This document shows positions 43,496-52,565 of a stretch of 64,000 nucleotides of DNA, piece by piece (position 1 is the first letter of the stretch; each line of letters begins with the position of its first letter). The stretch is taken from NCBI RefSeq assembly GCF_014645795.1, contig NZ_BMMK01000016.1, positions 1 to 64,000 of the forward strand, given 5' to 3'. The translations under genes and the position numbers were made by a program. The notes under the pieces are model-generated. The model saw only the letters and a list, made by a program, of their open reading frames with translations. It was not told the DNA's origin and searched no databases. Origin of the DNA: Longimycelium tulufanense (GTDB taxonomy: Bacteria; Actinomycetota; Actinomycetes; Mycobacteriales; Pseudonocardiaceae).

Positions 43496-44382
43496 CCGGC
43501 ATCGGTTACCTGGGGGCGTTCCTGGGCGGCGTGCTGGCCCTGGTGAGCCCCTGCTCCGCGTTGCTGCTGCCGGCCTTCTTCGCCTACGCCTTCGACCGGC
43601 CGGGCCGGCTGGCCGCACGCACGGGGATCTTCTACCTCGGCCTGGCCACCACGCTGGTGCCGATGGGCGCGGCCGCCTCGCTGGTCGGCGGGCTGCTCAA
43701 CACCCACCGCGACCAGGTGGTGCTGGTCGGCGGCCTGCTGCTCGTCGGTTTCGGCGTGCTCCAGATCGCCGGTCGCGGCTTCGGCTCCGGCGCGGCGCAG
43801 CGGCTGGCCGGCCGGGTGCGCATCTCGTCGGCCGCCTCGGTGTTCGCGCTGGGCGCGGTGTACGGGCTGGCCGGCTTCTGCTCCGGACCGGTCCTGGGCA
43901 GCGTGCTCACCATCTCGGCCGCCGGCGGTGACCCGGCCTACGGCGCCACGCTGCTCGCGATCTACGCGCTGGGCATGGTCGTGCCGCTGTTCGGACTCGC
44001 CGCGCTGTGGGATCGCTTCGACCTCGGCCGCAAGGGCTGGTTGCGCGGGCGCGAGCTCCGGCTCGGCCCGCTGCGCACACACAGCACCTCGCTCGCGTCG
44101 GGGCTGCTGTTCATCGCCATCGGTCTGGTGTTCCTGCTGACCGACGGCACAGGGGGACTGGGCGGGCTGTTCGACGTCGACCAGCAGTACGCCGCCCAGC
44201 TGTGGGTGCGTCGGGTGGCCGAGGCGGTGCCGCAGACGGCGGTGCTGCTGACCATCGCGGTGATCGCCGCGGTGGTCACCGTGCTGCGGCTGCGTCGCCG
44301 GCGGCCGAGCCACGCCGACGAGGACACGACGGGGGAGACACCTGCGGCGCCACACCGGGAGCACGCCAGTTCCCGGGACTGA
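43492..44382 (+). CDS. CcdA/DsbD-like thiol-disulfide transmembrane protein
   Basis: A 296-residue membrane protein with about six helices. The two redox-active cysteines expected in helices 1 and 4 of CcdA are present: Cys21 in VSPCSALLLP and Cys130 in GLAGFCSGPVLG. It would pass electrons across the membrane to the DsbA-like partner or to cytochrome maturation. The GTG start overlaps the preceding stop by four bases. The last 40 residues are a charged cytoplasmic tail. Confidence 0.88.
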   Translation: MTGIGYLGAFLGGVLALVSPCSALLLPAFFAYAFDRPGRLAARTGIFYLGLATTLVPMGAAASLVGGLLNTHRDQVVLVGGLLLVGFGVLQIAGRGFGSGAAQRLAGRVRISSAASVFALGAVYGLAGFCSGPVLGSVLTISAAGGDPAYGATLLAIYALGMVVPLFGLAALWDRFDLGRKGWLRGRELRLGPLRTHSTSLASGLLFIAIGLVFLLTDGTGGLGGLFDVDQQYAAQLWVRRVAEAVPQTAVLLTIAVIAAVVTVLRLRRRRPSHADEDTTGETPAAPHREHASSRD

Positions 44383-44435
44383 GCAGCCGTAGTCCACAAC
44401 AGCCGACCATCCCCGACCTCCGAAAGAGGACGACC

Positions 44436-45641
44436 GTGCCCCGCTACCGCCTGGTGATCGGTGCCCTGCTCACCGCGCTGTCCGCAAGCTGCGGCCACCC
44501 GAGCACACCCGAGAACACCCCGGCCGCGGTGGTCGCCGAACCCACCCCGCCCCCGTCCGTGGCCACCGCCGCCGTCCCGGCGACCCTGCGCCCCGACCCG
44601 CTGTGGCAGGCGCCCTTCTCCAGCCCGCCCCGGGCCGTCGACGACATGTTCGTCGGCCTGATCCACCCCACCCCTGCCGAGCCCAAGCTGACGGTCGCCG
44701 GCGTCGACGCCGAAGGGCGCACCAGATGGGTCGTGCACACCAACCCCAGCTGCGCCAACTTCGGCATCAGCCGGGCCGGTGACCGCAACGTGGTGGTCGT
44801 GCTCGACCAGGAGCCCGGCCGGTCCGGCGACGTGGTCGCACACACCGTGGCCAGCGGCTACGACGCCGAGGACGGCACCCGCGTCTGGGGGCCCGTGCAG
44901 GTGCCCGGCCAGCTGGTCGGCCCGGGCCTGTTGGTGAGCAGGGGCGGCGGGCCGGACGGCCCCCGGGCCGCTCTCGACAGCCACAGCGGGCGCGTCGTGG
45001 TGGAATCCCAGCCGGGCACGACGGTGCTGCAGGAGTACAACGGCACCGTGCTGGTCGATCGGGAGCGGAAGCTGCTCGCCATCGACGCGCGCGACGGTGC
45101 GGAACGGTGGGGACCCGCCGCTCTGCTGGCACCGGACAGCGTGGCCGGGCAGGACGCCCGCCCCCGCTATCGATCCGCCGCCTCGGGCGATCCCCGGCTG
45201 TTCTTCGTCGAGTGGGTTGTCGGTGACGACGACCGGGTGGTCGGCCACAGCATCCACGACATGCACACCGGAGCCCTGGTCACCGATGTGCCCGAAGGAG
45301 GCGGTGATGCCATGGCCGTCGCCGACCGCGCCACCAACAAGGTCGTGGTGTACGGGATTTCCGGCACCGGCACGGTGTTCGGCGTGGACCGCGCCTCGCG
45401 GGACCTGCTGTGGCGACGACCGGTCGACCCCGAGCCGGTGACCTTCTCCTTCGCCTCCCAGGGAATCGCCTACGGCACCACCGGTAGCCGGGCGGTGGCC
45501 GTTGACGAGCGGTCCGGCGAGGTCCGCGCCGAAGGCACCTGGGCGCCGCCGGTGGCGGCCACACGCTCCGGCATCACCCTCGTTCCGGTGCCCGGCGGCA
45601 AGCCCGACGAAACGCGGTTCGTGGCCTTCGAGAAGCGCTAG
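44436..45641 (+). CDS. lipoprotein with PQQ-like beta-propeller repeats
   Basis: A 401-residue lipoprotein. The signal ends in the lipobox LSAS-C with Cys19, followed by a Pro/Thr-rich spacer. The mature part has repeated blade-like units (for example LLAIDARDGAERWGP and VFGVDRASRDLLWRRP) as in PQQ-like/outer-membrane-assembly beta-propellers. GTG 44436 has AAAGAGGA upstream. It lies 54 bases after the CcdA-like gene and may be co-transcribed. Function unknown. Confidence 0.75.
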   Translation: MPRYRLVIGALLTALSASCGHPSTPENTPAAVVAEPTPPPSVATAAVPATLRPDPLWQAPFSSPPRAVDDMFVGLIHPTPAEPKLTVAGVDAEGRTRWVVHTNPSCANFGISRAGDRNVVVVLDQEPGRSGDVVAHTVASGYDAEDGTRVWGPVQVPGQLVGPGLLVSRGGGPDGPRAALDSHSGRVVVESQPGTTVLQEYNGTVLVDRERKLLAIDARDGAERWGPAALLAPDSVAGQDARPRYRSAASGDPRLFFVEWVVGDDDRVVGHSIHDMHTGALVTDVPEGGGDAMAVADRATNKVVVYGISGTGTVFGVDRASRDLLWRRPVDPEPVTFSFASQGIAYGTTGSRAVAVDERSGEVRAEGTWAPPVAATRSGITLVPVPGGKPDETRFVAFEKR

Positions 45642-45681
45642 TGGCCCTTCGGGGACAGGACGGTGCGCCCAGCACGATGTC

Positions 45682-46959
45682 CTAGCCGGGTAGCGGGACC
45701 CGGAGCGCGCGCTCGGCGACCCACCGCAGGCTCGCGTCGTCCGGGCTCGACGAGTCCGCCAGCCACACCGCCTGCGCCACCCGCACGTGCTCCCCGTCGC
45801 GGGTCACCACGAACGCGGCGTCGGAGAACGAGCGCGGGCCAGCCGGCCACCCGTAGCCCTCGCGCACCAGGTCGACGATCCCGCCACCCCCGGGCACCGC
45901 CAGCACCTTGCGGAACTCCTCGGCCGCCGTGGCGTTGGCGAAACCCAGCACCGCCACGGACACCCCGGCCCGCCCCGCCGGACCGGTCGCCTCGAGCAGG
46001 CCGCGCACCATGCCCACGCACCGGTTCCCGGCCAGCCACACCTGCACATCGCCATAGGCGTGGCCGGCGCACTCGTCGTCGCGCACCGAGGAGTGCCGCA
46101 CGAACCGGACACCGTCCACAGTGGACTCGTTGGCCGTGGGGGTGGCGGCGGCGTTCTGTTGCTGGTTCTCCCCGCGCGCGGTGGTCACGGCGAACACGAG
46201 CACGGCCGCCAGCAACACGCCGGCCGCGCCGAGCATCGTCACCGGCATCCAGCGGGGCACCACGCGCCCCGTCCCGGGCGTGGGCGTGGGCACCGGCAGT
46301 TCGGCGACGCGGGGGATCATCAGCGTGCTGGCGGTGGCCAGGGTGGGGCTCACGCAGTCCGGGAACCCCTCGGCGGTCAGCTCGGCGACGCGGACCGCAT
46401 CCGCCGGGGCACCGAGGATGTTCAGGATGTGCTGCACCTCTTCCACGTTGCACGGGTGATCCGCCGTGGCCAGCTCACGCGCGGCGGCCATCAGCGACGG
46501 CGCGGTGGGATGGAGCACGCGCAGCCCGCGAAGCAGGTCCGCGGTGGGCTGCACCACCTTTTCCACGTACGGGCCGACCGCCACCACGGTGCTCACGGGC
46601 AGCGGCTCGGCACCGGCGTCCTGCAGCAGTTGCGCGACGGCATTGGTCGCGGCGAGCGCCTCGCTGGCCGGATTCAGCACACCGTCCGGGCGCACCAGCT
46701 CCCACCCGTCCACCCGCCAGGTTCCGTGCAGCGGTGCGGACAACTTCAACGCCGGGTCCGGCAGGTCCACCCCGACCACGACGAGGATGCCGCGCGGGTG
46801 CACCAGGACGGCATCGAGCCGGCGGTCACAGCCGCGCGGGGTACAGCCGAGCACCGCGACTCCGCCGAGCACGCCGTCGCCGGCGCCGCAGGCGGCCAGC
46901 ACCCCACGCAGGTCCGCGCCGACGCCGGAGACCTCCGTCCCGAGTCGGACCAGCCGCAC
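45682..46959 (-). CDS. membrane-anchored hypothetical protein
   Basis: A 425-residue protein with one central transmembrane helix (MLGAAGVLLAAVLVFAVT, about 244-261). The cytoplasmic N-terminal half begins VRLVRLGTEVSGVGADLRGVLAACG and includes DAVLVHPRGILVVVGVD, faintly NERD-like; the extracytoplasmic C-terminal half has several Cys. GTG 46959 has GGGAGGTA five bases upstream and is preferred over a GTG at 46983. I do not recognise a family. Confidence 0.65.
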   Translation of the reverse strand: MRLVRLGTEVSGVGADLRGVLAACGAGDGVLGGVAVLGCTPRGCDRRLDAVLVHPRGILVVVGVDLPDPALKLSAPLHGTWRVDGWELVRPDGVLNPASEALAATNAVAQLLQDAGAEPLPVSTVVAVGPYVEKVVQPTADLLRGLRVLHPTAPSLMAAARELATADHPCNVEEVQHILNILGAPADAVRVAELTAEGFPDCVSPTLATASTLMIPRVAELPVPTPTPGTGRVVPRWMPVTMLGAAGVLLAAVLVFAVTTARGENQQQNAAATPTANESTVDGVRFVRHSSVRDDECAGHAYGDVQVWLAGNRCVGMVRGLLEATGPAGRAGVSVAVLGFANATAAEEFRKVLAVPGGGGIVDLVREGYGWPAGPRSFSDAAFVVTRDGEHVRVAQAVWLADSSSPDDASLRWVAERALRVPLPG

Positions 46960-47594
46960 TCCTACCTCCCAGTGCTCGCGCACGCAACCGTTGGCCGGGC
47001 AGTTCCTCCCGCGGCGTGGTTCGCGGGTGTTCCGCCCGTCAAGCCGGAATTGTCGGCCGGAACCGTAGCGCCACGGGGACGGGTGCGGTGCCGGTGGCCG
47101 GTAGCTCTCACCCGGAGTGACCTATGTCATTCTTCAGGGTGCCACCCATTATCGGGCACGGGTGGGGCGTCCTGACTTCGCGTGGTGTTCTGGATCGTGC
47201 TGACCGGGTCGGGTGGGCTGGTATCGCACGGTCGGGTGTAACTCAACTGTCCGGTGTGGACAACGGCGCGTCGCCTTGCGCCATACCACGTGCCGCCGGG
47301 TGGCACCCGACGGCCGGGCAAGTGCACCGGAGTGGAGGAAGGCACGACCCGGGGCGGTGTCACGGGGTGCGACCACCCACAGAGAGCAACCGTGATCACG
47401 TCCTGTGATCACCACTCGTCGTCGTGCCGATGAACACGGTTGGTCACCGCCACGTTCGTGTGATGTTCGTTCTTGTGGCGGAATGCCCACCGGCACGGCA
47501 GAATTGCCGCACGGGTGATCGCTACCGGCATCGGCCACCGTGGCCGGCGAGGTCGTAGGGGAAGACGTCCCTCGTCGAGCAGCGGAGGTCAGCA
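46960..47594. other. intergenic region between divergent genes
   Basis: About 630 bases without a supportable gene. It contains two copies of the palindromic octamer GTGATCAC (47392-47399 and 47405-47412), listed separately. The right end carries the promoter for the DUF3145 gene. Confidence 0.5.
47392..47412. promoter_or_regulatory. paired GTGATCAC palindromes
   Basis: Two perfect octamer palindromes separated by five bases, so their centres are 13 bases apart and they also read as a larger dyad. This is a possible operator for a dimeric regulator upstream of the DUF3145 gene; the regulator is not known. Confidence 0.4.
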
Positions 47595-48098
47595 GTGAGC
47601 ACCCGTGGCAGCACCAGTGGCGTGGTCTACGTCCACTCGTCGCCGTCTGCGGTCTGTCCGCACGTCGAGTGGGCGATTTCGGGCACCCTGGGGGCTCGCG
47701 CGGAACTGCGTTGGACGGCGCAGCCCGCGGCCCCGGGGCAGTTGCGCACGGAGTGCGCCTGGACCGGTGACGCCGGCACCGCCGGCGAGTTGGCCCGCGC
47801 ACTGCGCTCGTGGCCGATGCTCCGGTTCGAGATCACCGAGGACCCCAGCCCCGGGGTCGACGGGCAGCGGTTCTGCTACGTGCCCGGACTCGGGCTGTGG
47901 CGGGCACGGACCAGCGCCAACGGCGACATCGTGGTCACCGAGGACCAGCTGCGGTCCCTGGTGGACACCGCTCGGGGTGGCGAGCACTTCAGCCACCGGG
48001 TCCAGGAGCTGCTCGGCGCGGCCTGGGACGACGCACTGGAACCGTTCCGGCGCGCCGGCGACGGCGCCCCGGTCACCTGGCTGCACCGGGTGGGCTGA
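47595..48098 (+). CDS. DUF3145 family protein
   Basis: A 167-residue soluble protein. STSGVVYVHSSPSAVCPHVEWAISGTLG at the start and LRSWPMLRFEITEDPSPGVDGQRFCYVPGLGLWRA in the middle are diagnostic of the actinobacterial DUF3145 family. In streptomycetes and relatives it is located next to the fabD-fabH-acpP-fabF genes, as here, which suggests a link to fatty-acid synthesis. Its biochemical role is unknown. GTG start with GGAGG-like AGCGGAGG upstream. Confidence 0.88.
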   Translation: MSTRGSTSGVVYVHSSPSAVCPHVEWAISGTLGARAELRWTAQPAAPGQLRTECAWTGDAGTAGELARALRSWPMLRFEITEDPSPGVDGQRFCYVPGLGLWRARTSANGDIVVTEDQLRSLVDTARGGEHFSHRVQELLGAAWDDALEPFRRAGDGAPVTWLHRVG

Positions 48099-48192
48099 TC
48101 CCGGACCGCGAGGGCGTCCCGCGGCGTGTTCCGCGCCACCGGTACCCCGCCACCGGCGCCGCCGTCGCCGTGCCGTGTGGCACGCTCCTGAC

Positions 48193-48762
48193 GTGCGGAT
48201 CAGGATGTCCTCGCAGACGCGGTGGCTGCTGCCCGTCGTCATGGCGGCAGCCCTGCTCGCGGTCAGCGGGGGACTCGCCGCACAGCAGCTGTACCGGATG
48301 GCGCGCGACCCGGTGGCCGTGGCCCCGTCGGGCGCCGATGATGCGGCCGACGCGGACGGCAACGCCAAGGTGCGGGTCAGCGCGGACACCTTCGCCCACC
48401 CCGACGGGCAGGAGGTACGCGACCTCGTACAGCGTTACGTCACGTCCCGGAACAGACAGGACTACGCGATGTGGCGCGACACCGTGACCACACGGGAGGC
48501 ACGCTCCATGTCCGTGCAGCAGTGGCTCGCCGCCGTCGGCGGCATCCAGACCCACGATGTCGTCATCCGTCGCGTCGAGTCGGCACCGGGCCCCCACGGG
48601 CGCGTGCTGGTGACCTTCCGTGTCACCCAGCCCGGCAAGGACCCGTCCGCCCCCGCGGTCCTCTGTCACCGGTCGCGCGCGGTGTTCCCGCTGGCCACCG
48701 AGAACGGGAAGCTGCGGCTCGGCTCTCCCAGGTGGAACAACGTCGTGGAGGAGAGCTGCTGA
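48193..48762 (+). CDS. membrane-anchored Mce/Tim44-like associated protein, hypothetical
   Basis: A 189-residue protein with an N-terminal transmembrane anchor (WLLPVVMAAALLAVSGGLAAQQLY) and an extracytoplasmic NTF2-like domain (VRDLVQRYVTSRNRQDYAMWRDTVTTREARS and RVLVTFRVTQPG). Two cysteines lie at the C-terminal end. The start is either GTG 48193 or ATG 48205. The family name is not certain; the domain resembles small accessory lipid-transport or wall proteins. Function unknown. Confidence 0.6.
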   Translation: MRIRMSSQTRWLLPVVMAAALLAVSGGLAAQQLYRMARDPVAVAPSGADDAADADGNAKVRVSADTFAHPDGQEVRDLVQRYVTSRNRQDYAMWRDTVTTREARSMSVQQWLAAVGGIQTHDVVIRRVESAPGPHGRVLVTFRVTQPGKDPSAPAVLCHRSRAVFPLATENGKLRLGSPRWNNVVEESC

Positions 48763-48860
48763 GATCGCTGCCCGGGCAGCCACTGACACAGCGCCGTCCG
48801 CGACCGCGCCGCCTGCCCGGGTATCGGCGGCGATCCGCGCGACCACGACGCCCCGCCGGC

Positions 48861-49286
48861 TCAGTGGTGGCCACCGCCCTGCAGGCTGCCACCCAGCTTG
48901 TCGCGGAGCTGCTGCAGCATCTCCGCCTCGGCACCGGCGGCCCATCCGTTCCCGATCAGCACCTGACCGCTGCCCAGCGCCTGGTCGGTCCACTCCTGCT
49001 GACCCTTCTGCGTCGTGAAGGTCGTCAGCACGAACTGATCCTGCCCGCTGTGACAGTACCCCGATCGGATCGACTCCGCGTTCACCTGGACCTCCAGGTC
49101 CTCACAACCCGCCCTGGCGGCGAGCTCCTCGAGGTTGGCCGGGGCGAACTGCTCGGAGTTGAACGGCAACAGCTCGGCGGGGGACTGGCCGGAGTGTCCC
49201 TGACCGCCGGTGCCGCACCCGGCGGAAAGCGCGCCGAGCGCGGCGAGGGCGACAAGGACGTGCCCGGTCTGCCGGCGGTATCCCAT
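48861..49286 (-). CDS. small lipoprotein
   Basis: A 141-residue lipoprotein with the lipobox LSAG-C (Cys24) and a mature domain with a disulfide-forming Cys pair (CEDLEVQVNAESIRSGYC). The C-terminus is a Gly/His tail. It follows accD6 on the same strand but after a strong terminator at 49436-49473, so it is transcribed from its own promoter. Function unknown. Confidence 0.75.
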   Translation of the reverse strand: MGYRRQTGHVLVALAALGALSAGCGTGGQGHSGQSPAELLPFNSEQFAPANLEELAARAGCEDLEVQVNAESIRSGYCHSGQDQFVLTTFTTQKGQQEWTDQALGSGQVLIGNGWAAGAEAEMLQQLRDKLGGSLQGGGHH

Positions 49287-49435
49287 GGACTCTCCTCATC
49301 GGCTGCCGCGCCTCGCCCGCTCGCCGGCGCCGGACGGCGGACACGACACCGCGGGCGGATCACGAGTGATCCTTCGCCACGAGGTACGCACCGCCGTGCC
49401 GATCGGTTCAGCGGCAATGGCACCACCAACCGAAA

Positions 49436-49473
49436 GGGCCCTCGTTCCCTGCGGAAACAGGGAACGAGGGCCC
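49436..49473 (-). terminator. terminator of the fatty-acid synthesis operon
   Basis: A perfect 16-bp stem (49436-49451 with 49458-49473) encloses the loop CGGAAA, 17 bases beyond the accD6 stop on the minus strand. Confidence 0.85.
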
Positions 49474-49490
49474 GGAAGCGTCAGATCGCG

Positions 49491-50933
49491 TTACAGCGGA
49501 ATGTTGCCGTGGGCGCCGCGACCCGCCGGGGCGGCGGCCAACGACTCGGCCAACCGGTACCGGGTCTGGGTCGGTTCGATGACCTCGTCGACCACGCCGA
49601 TCGCCAACGCGCGGTTCACCCCGCCGGCGATCCGCTCGTGCTCCTCGGCCAGCTGGTTGTGCAACGCCTCGCGCTCCTCCTCGGGCGCGGCGGCCAGCTT
49701 CTTGCGGTGCAGGATGCCCACCGCGGCCCTGGCCCCCATCACCGCGACCTCGGCGTCCGGCCAGGCGAACACCGAGGTGGCACCCAGGCAGCGGGCGTTC
49801 ATCGCGATGTAGGCACCGCCGTAAGCCTTGCGGGTCACCAGGGTCACCCGCGGCACGATCGCCTCGGCGAAGGCGTGCAGCAGCTTGGCACCCCGCCGGA
49901 CCACGCCGTCCCACTCCTGGCCCACGCCCGGCAGATACCCGGGCACATCCACGAGCACCAGCAGCGGCACCCCGAAGGAGTCGCACATCCGTACGAACCG
50001 GGACGCCTTCTCCGCGCTCGCCGAGTCCAGGCAGCCACCCATCCGCAGCGGGTTGTTCGCGATCACGCCCACCGTGCGCCCGGCCAACCGGCCCAGGCCG
50101 ACCACGATGTTGGGCGCCCATCTCGGCTGCAGCTCCTCGAAGCTGGAGCTGGTCTCGTCGTGGTCCAGGATCCGCCGCACCAGCGGCCGCACGTCGTAGG
50201 CCCGCCGCGCCGAGGCCGGCAGCATGGCCTTGAGGTCGGCGTTGTCGTTGCGGACCCGGTGCAGGTCGAACACTCCGGGCAGGGAGAACAGGCTGGTGAT
50301 CCGGCGCGCCCGGGCATAGGCGTCGGCCTCGTCGTCGGCGGTCACGTGCACCACGCCGGACTTACGGGCGTGCGCGTCCGGGCCGCCCAGCCCCTCCATG
50401 TCGATCTGCTCACCGGTCACGCTGCGCACCACGTCCGGCCCGGTGACGAACACCCGGCCGGTCGGCGCCATGATCACGATGTCGGTCAGCGCCGGGCCGT
50501 AGGCCGCGCCCCCCGCGGCCGGGCCCAACACCACCGAGATCTGCGGCACCTTCCCCGAGGCGCGCACCATCGCGGCGAACACCGACCCGACCGCGTCCAG
50601 CGCCTCCACGCCCTCGGCCAGCCGGGCACCACCGGAGTGCCACAGGCCGATCACCGGCACCCGCTCCTTCACCGCGGTGTCGATGGCCTCGACGATGTGC
50701 CGGCAGCCCTCGGAACCCATCGCACCGCCCATCTTGGTGGCGTCGGTGCAGTAGGCGACGGCCTTGGCCCCGTTGATCCGGCCTCGGACGGCATACACGC
50801 CGCTGGCGTCCTTCGGGCGCAACGGCGCCATCGAGTCGACGTCCAGCAGCTGCGCGAGCCGGACCTCCGGGTCCCGCGGATCGGGCTCGCCGGCGGTGTC
50901 CTTCGGGTCGGGTCGGGTGACCACAGCGGTCAT
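49491..50933 (-). CDS. accD6: acyl-CoA carboxylase carboxyltransferase beta subunit (AccD6-type)
   Basis: A 480-residue biotin-dependent carboxyltransferase that makes malonyl-CoA (and possibly methylmalonyl-CoA) for fatty-acid synthesis. Typical stretches are RPKDASGVYAVRGRINGAKAV, VIGLWHSGGARLAEGVEAL (first oxyanion region), GPAAGGAAYGPALTDIVIM, and KAYGGAYIAMNARCLGATSVFAWP (second). It is the last gene of the fab operon, as in mycobacteria and many Pseudonocardiales. It lacks the zinc finger of bacterial AccD and belongs to the propionyl-CoA carboxylase beta family. Confidence 0.93.
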   Translation of the reverse strand: MTAVVTRPDPKDTAGEPDPRDPEVRLAQLLDVDSMAPLRPKDASGVYAVRGRINGAKAVAYCTDATKMGGAMGSEGCRHIVEAIDTAVKERVPVIGLWHSGGARLAEGVEALDAVGSVFAAMVRASGKVPQISVVLGPAAGGAAYGPALTDIVIMAPTGRVFVTGPDVVRSVTGEQIDMEGLGGPDAHARKSGVVHVTADDEADAYARARRITSLFSLPGVFDLHRVRNDNADLKAMLPASARRAYDVRPLVRRILDHDETSSSFEELQPRWAPNIVVGLGRLAGRTVGVIANNPLRMGGCLDSASAEKASRFVRMCDSFGVPLLVLVDVPGYLPGVGQEWDGVVRRGAKLLHAFAEAIVPRVTLVTRKAYGGAYIAMNARCLGATSVFAWPDAEVAVMGARAAVGILHRKKLAAAPEEEREALHNQLAEEHERIAGGVNRALAIGVVDEVIEPTQTRYRLAESLAAAPAGRGAHGNIPL

Positions 50934-51013
50934 GGGTGCTCCTCGCGTGGGGAATCGGGCGGGCAGCGATATCGCCTCCCGGCGCCGGGGCGCAGGCGCG
51001 GTGCCGCGCCCCG

Positions 51014-52255
51014 CTACGCCGAGGTGAAGGCGAGCGCGACGTTGTGCCCGCCGAAACCGAACGAGTCGTTGACCGCGGCGGACAGCTCCGTGCGTCGCGC
51101 CGTGCCGGCCGCGACGTCGAGCCGGACCTGCGGGTCCTGGTGTTCCAGGTTCAGGGTGGGTGGCACCACACCGTCGTGGACCGCGAGCAGCGTGGCGATC
51201 GCCTCGACCGCACCGGCCGCCCCGAGCAGGTGGCCCAGCGCCGACTTGGGCGCGGTGACGACCGGGTGGTCGCCGATGGCCAGGCGGATGGCGGCCGCCT
51301 CGGCCACGTCACCGACCGGGGTGGAGGTGGCGTGCGCGTTGACGTGCCCCACTTCCTTCGGGTCCAGCTCGGCGGTGCGCAGCGCGGCCGCGATCGCCCG
51401 CGCCGCACCCTTGCCCTCCGGCTGCAGGCCGGTGATGTGGTAGGCGTCGGCACTGGTGCCCGCGCCGGCCAGCCGACCGTAGACCCGGGCACCCCGGGCA
51501 CGGGCGAACTCGGCACGCTCCAGCACCATCACGCCGGCACCCTCACCGAGCACGAAGCCGTCCCGCTCCGCGTCGAACGGCCGGGACGCCTTCTCCGGCT
51601 CGTCGTTGCGGGTGCTCATGGTGCGGGCCTGGGCGAAGCCGGCCAGCGGCAGCGCCGAGATGCACGCCTCGGCCCCGCCCGCCACGACGACGTCGACCTC
51701 ACCGGCCCGCAACATCCGCCACGCCCACGCCAGCGCCTCGGCCCCGGAGGCACATGCCGACACCGGGGCGTGCGCGCCGCCCTGGGCGTTCAACGCCAGG
51801 CTGACGAAGGCGGCCGGACCGTTGGGCATCAGCATCGGCACGGTCAGCGGCGAGATCTTGCGGATGCCCTGGGTCTCCAGCAGGTCGTCCTGCTGGAGCA
51901 GGGTCATCGCCCCGCCGATGCCGGTGCCGATCACCACGCCGAGCCGCTCCGGCTCGACCTGCGGCTGCTCGCCGTCCAGGCCGGCGTCGGCCCACGCCTG
52001 CTTGGCGGCGACCAACGCGACCTGCTCGCAGCGGTCCATCCGGCGCGCCTCCACGCGCGGGATGACCTCGGTCGGCTCGACGACGAGCTGCGCGGCGATG
52101 CGCACCGGCAGCTCGTAGCGGTCGACCCAGTCCGCCTCCAGCTTCCGGACGCCGCTGCGCCCGGCGACCAGCGCCTGCCAGGTGGTGGTGACGTCGCCAC
52201 CGAGCGGCGTGGTCGCGCCCAGCCCGGTGACGACGACGTCATTGGTGGTGCTCAC
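51014..52255 (-). CDS. fabF: beta-ketoacyl-ACP synthase II
   Basis: A 413-residue elongating condensing enzyme (FabF/KasA type). The catalytic triad is complete: Cys168 in APVSACASG, His308 in VNAHATSTP and His342 in SALGHLLGAAG. It overlaps the acyl carrier protein gene by four bases. It extends acyl-ACP with malonyl-ACP in the type II system. Confidence 0.95.
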   Translation of the reverse strand: MSTTNDVVVTGLGATTPLGGDVTTTWQALVAGRSGVRKLEADWVDRYELPVRIAAQLVVEPTEVIPRVEARRMDRCEQVALVAAKQAWADAGLDGEQPQVEPERLGVVIGTGIGGAMTLLQQDDLLETQGIRKISPLTVPMLMPNGPAAFVSLALNAQGGAHAPVSACASGAEALAWAWRMLRAGEVDVVVAGGAEACISALPLAGFAQARTMSTRNDEPEKASRPFDAERDGFVLGEGAGVMVLERAEFARARGARVYGRLAGAGTSADAYHITGLQPEGKGAARAIAAALRTAELDPKEVGHVNAHATSTPVGDVAEAAAIRLAIGDHPVVTAPKSALGHLLGAAGAVEAIATLLAVHDGVVPPTLNLEHQDPQVRLDVAAGTARRTELSAAVNDSFGFGGHNVALAFTSA

Positions 52256-52491
52256 TTGTTGGTGGCGATGTAGCTCACCGCATCGCCCACGGTCTTGAGG
52301 TTGGCCAGCTGGTCGTCGGGGATCTTGACCCCGAACTTGTCCTCGGCCTGGACCGCGATCTCCACCATGGACAGCGAGTCCACGTCCAGGTCGTCCACGA
52401 AGGACTTCTCCTCGGTGATGTCCTCGGGGCTGACCCCGGCGACCTCCTCGACGATCGCCCGAAGCTCCTTGAGGATCTCCTCGTTGCTCAC
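52252..52491 (-). CDS. acpP: acyl carrier protein
   Basis: A 79-residue acidic helical protein with the phosphopantetheine site Ser39 in DLDVDSLSMVEIA. The GTG at 52491 has AAAGGGA ten bases upstream. It lies between fabH and fabF, as in Streptomyces, and carries the growing acyl chain. Confidence 0.95.
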   Translation of the reverse strand: MSNEEILKELRAIVEEVAGVSPEDITEEKSFVDDLDVDSLSMVEIAVQAEDKFGVKIPDDQLANLKTVGDAVSYIATNK

Positions 52492-52565
52492 TGTGCTGTT
52501 CCCTTTCTCGTTCGCTCCCACCGCCCCGGGCGCCCCGCCCGCAACGGAAAGTTCCTTCCCCGCTC

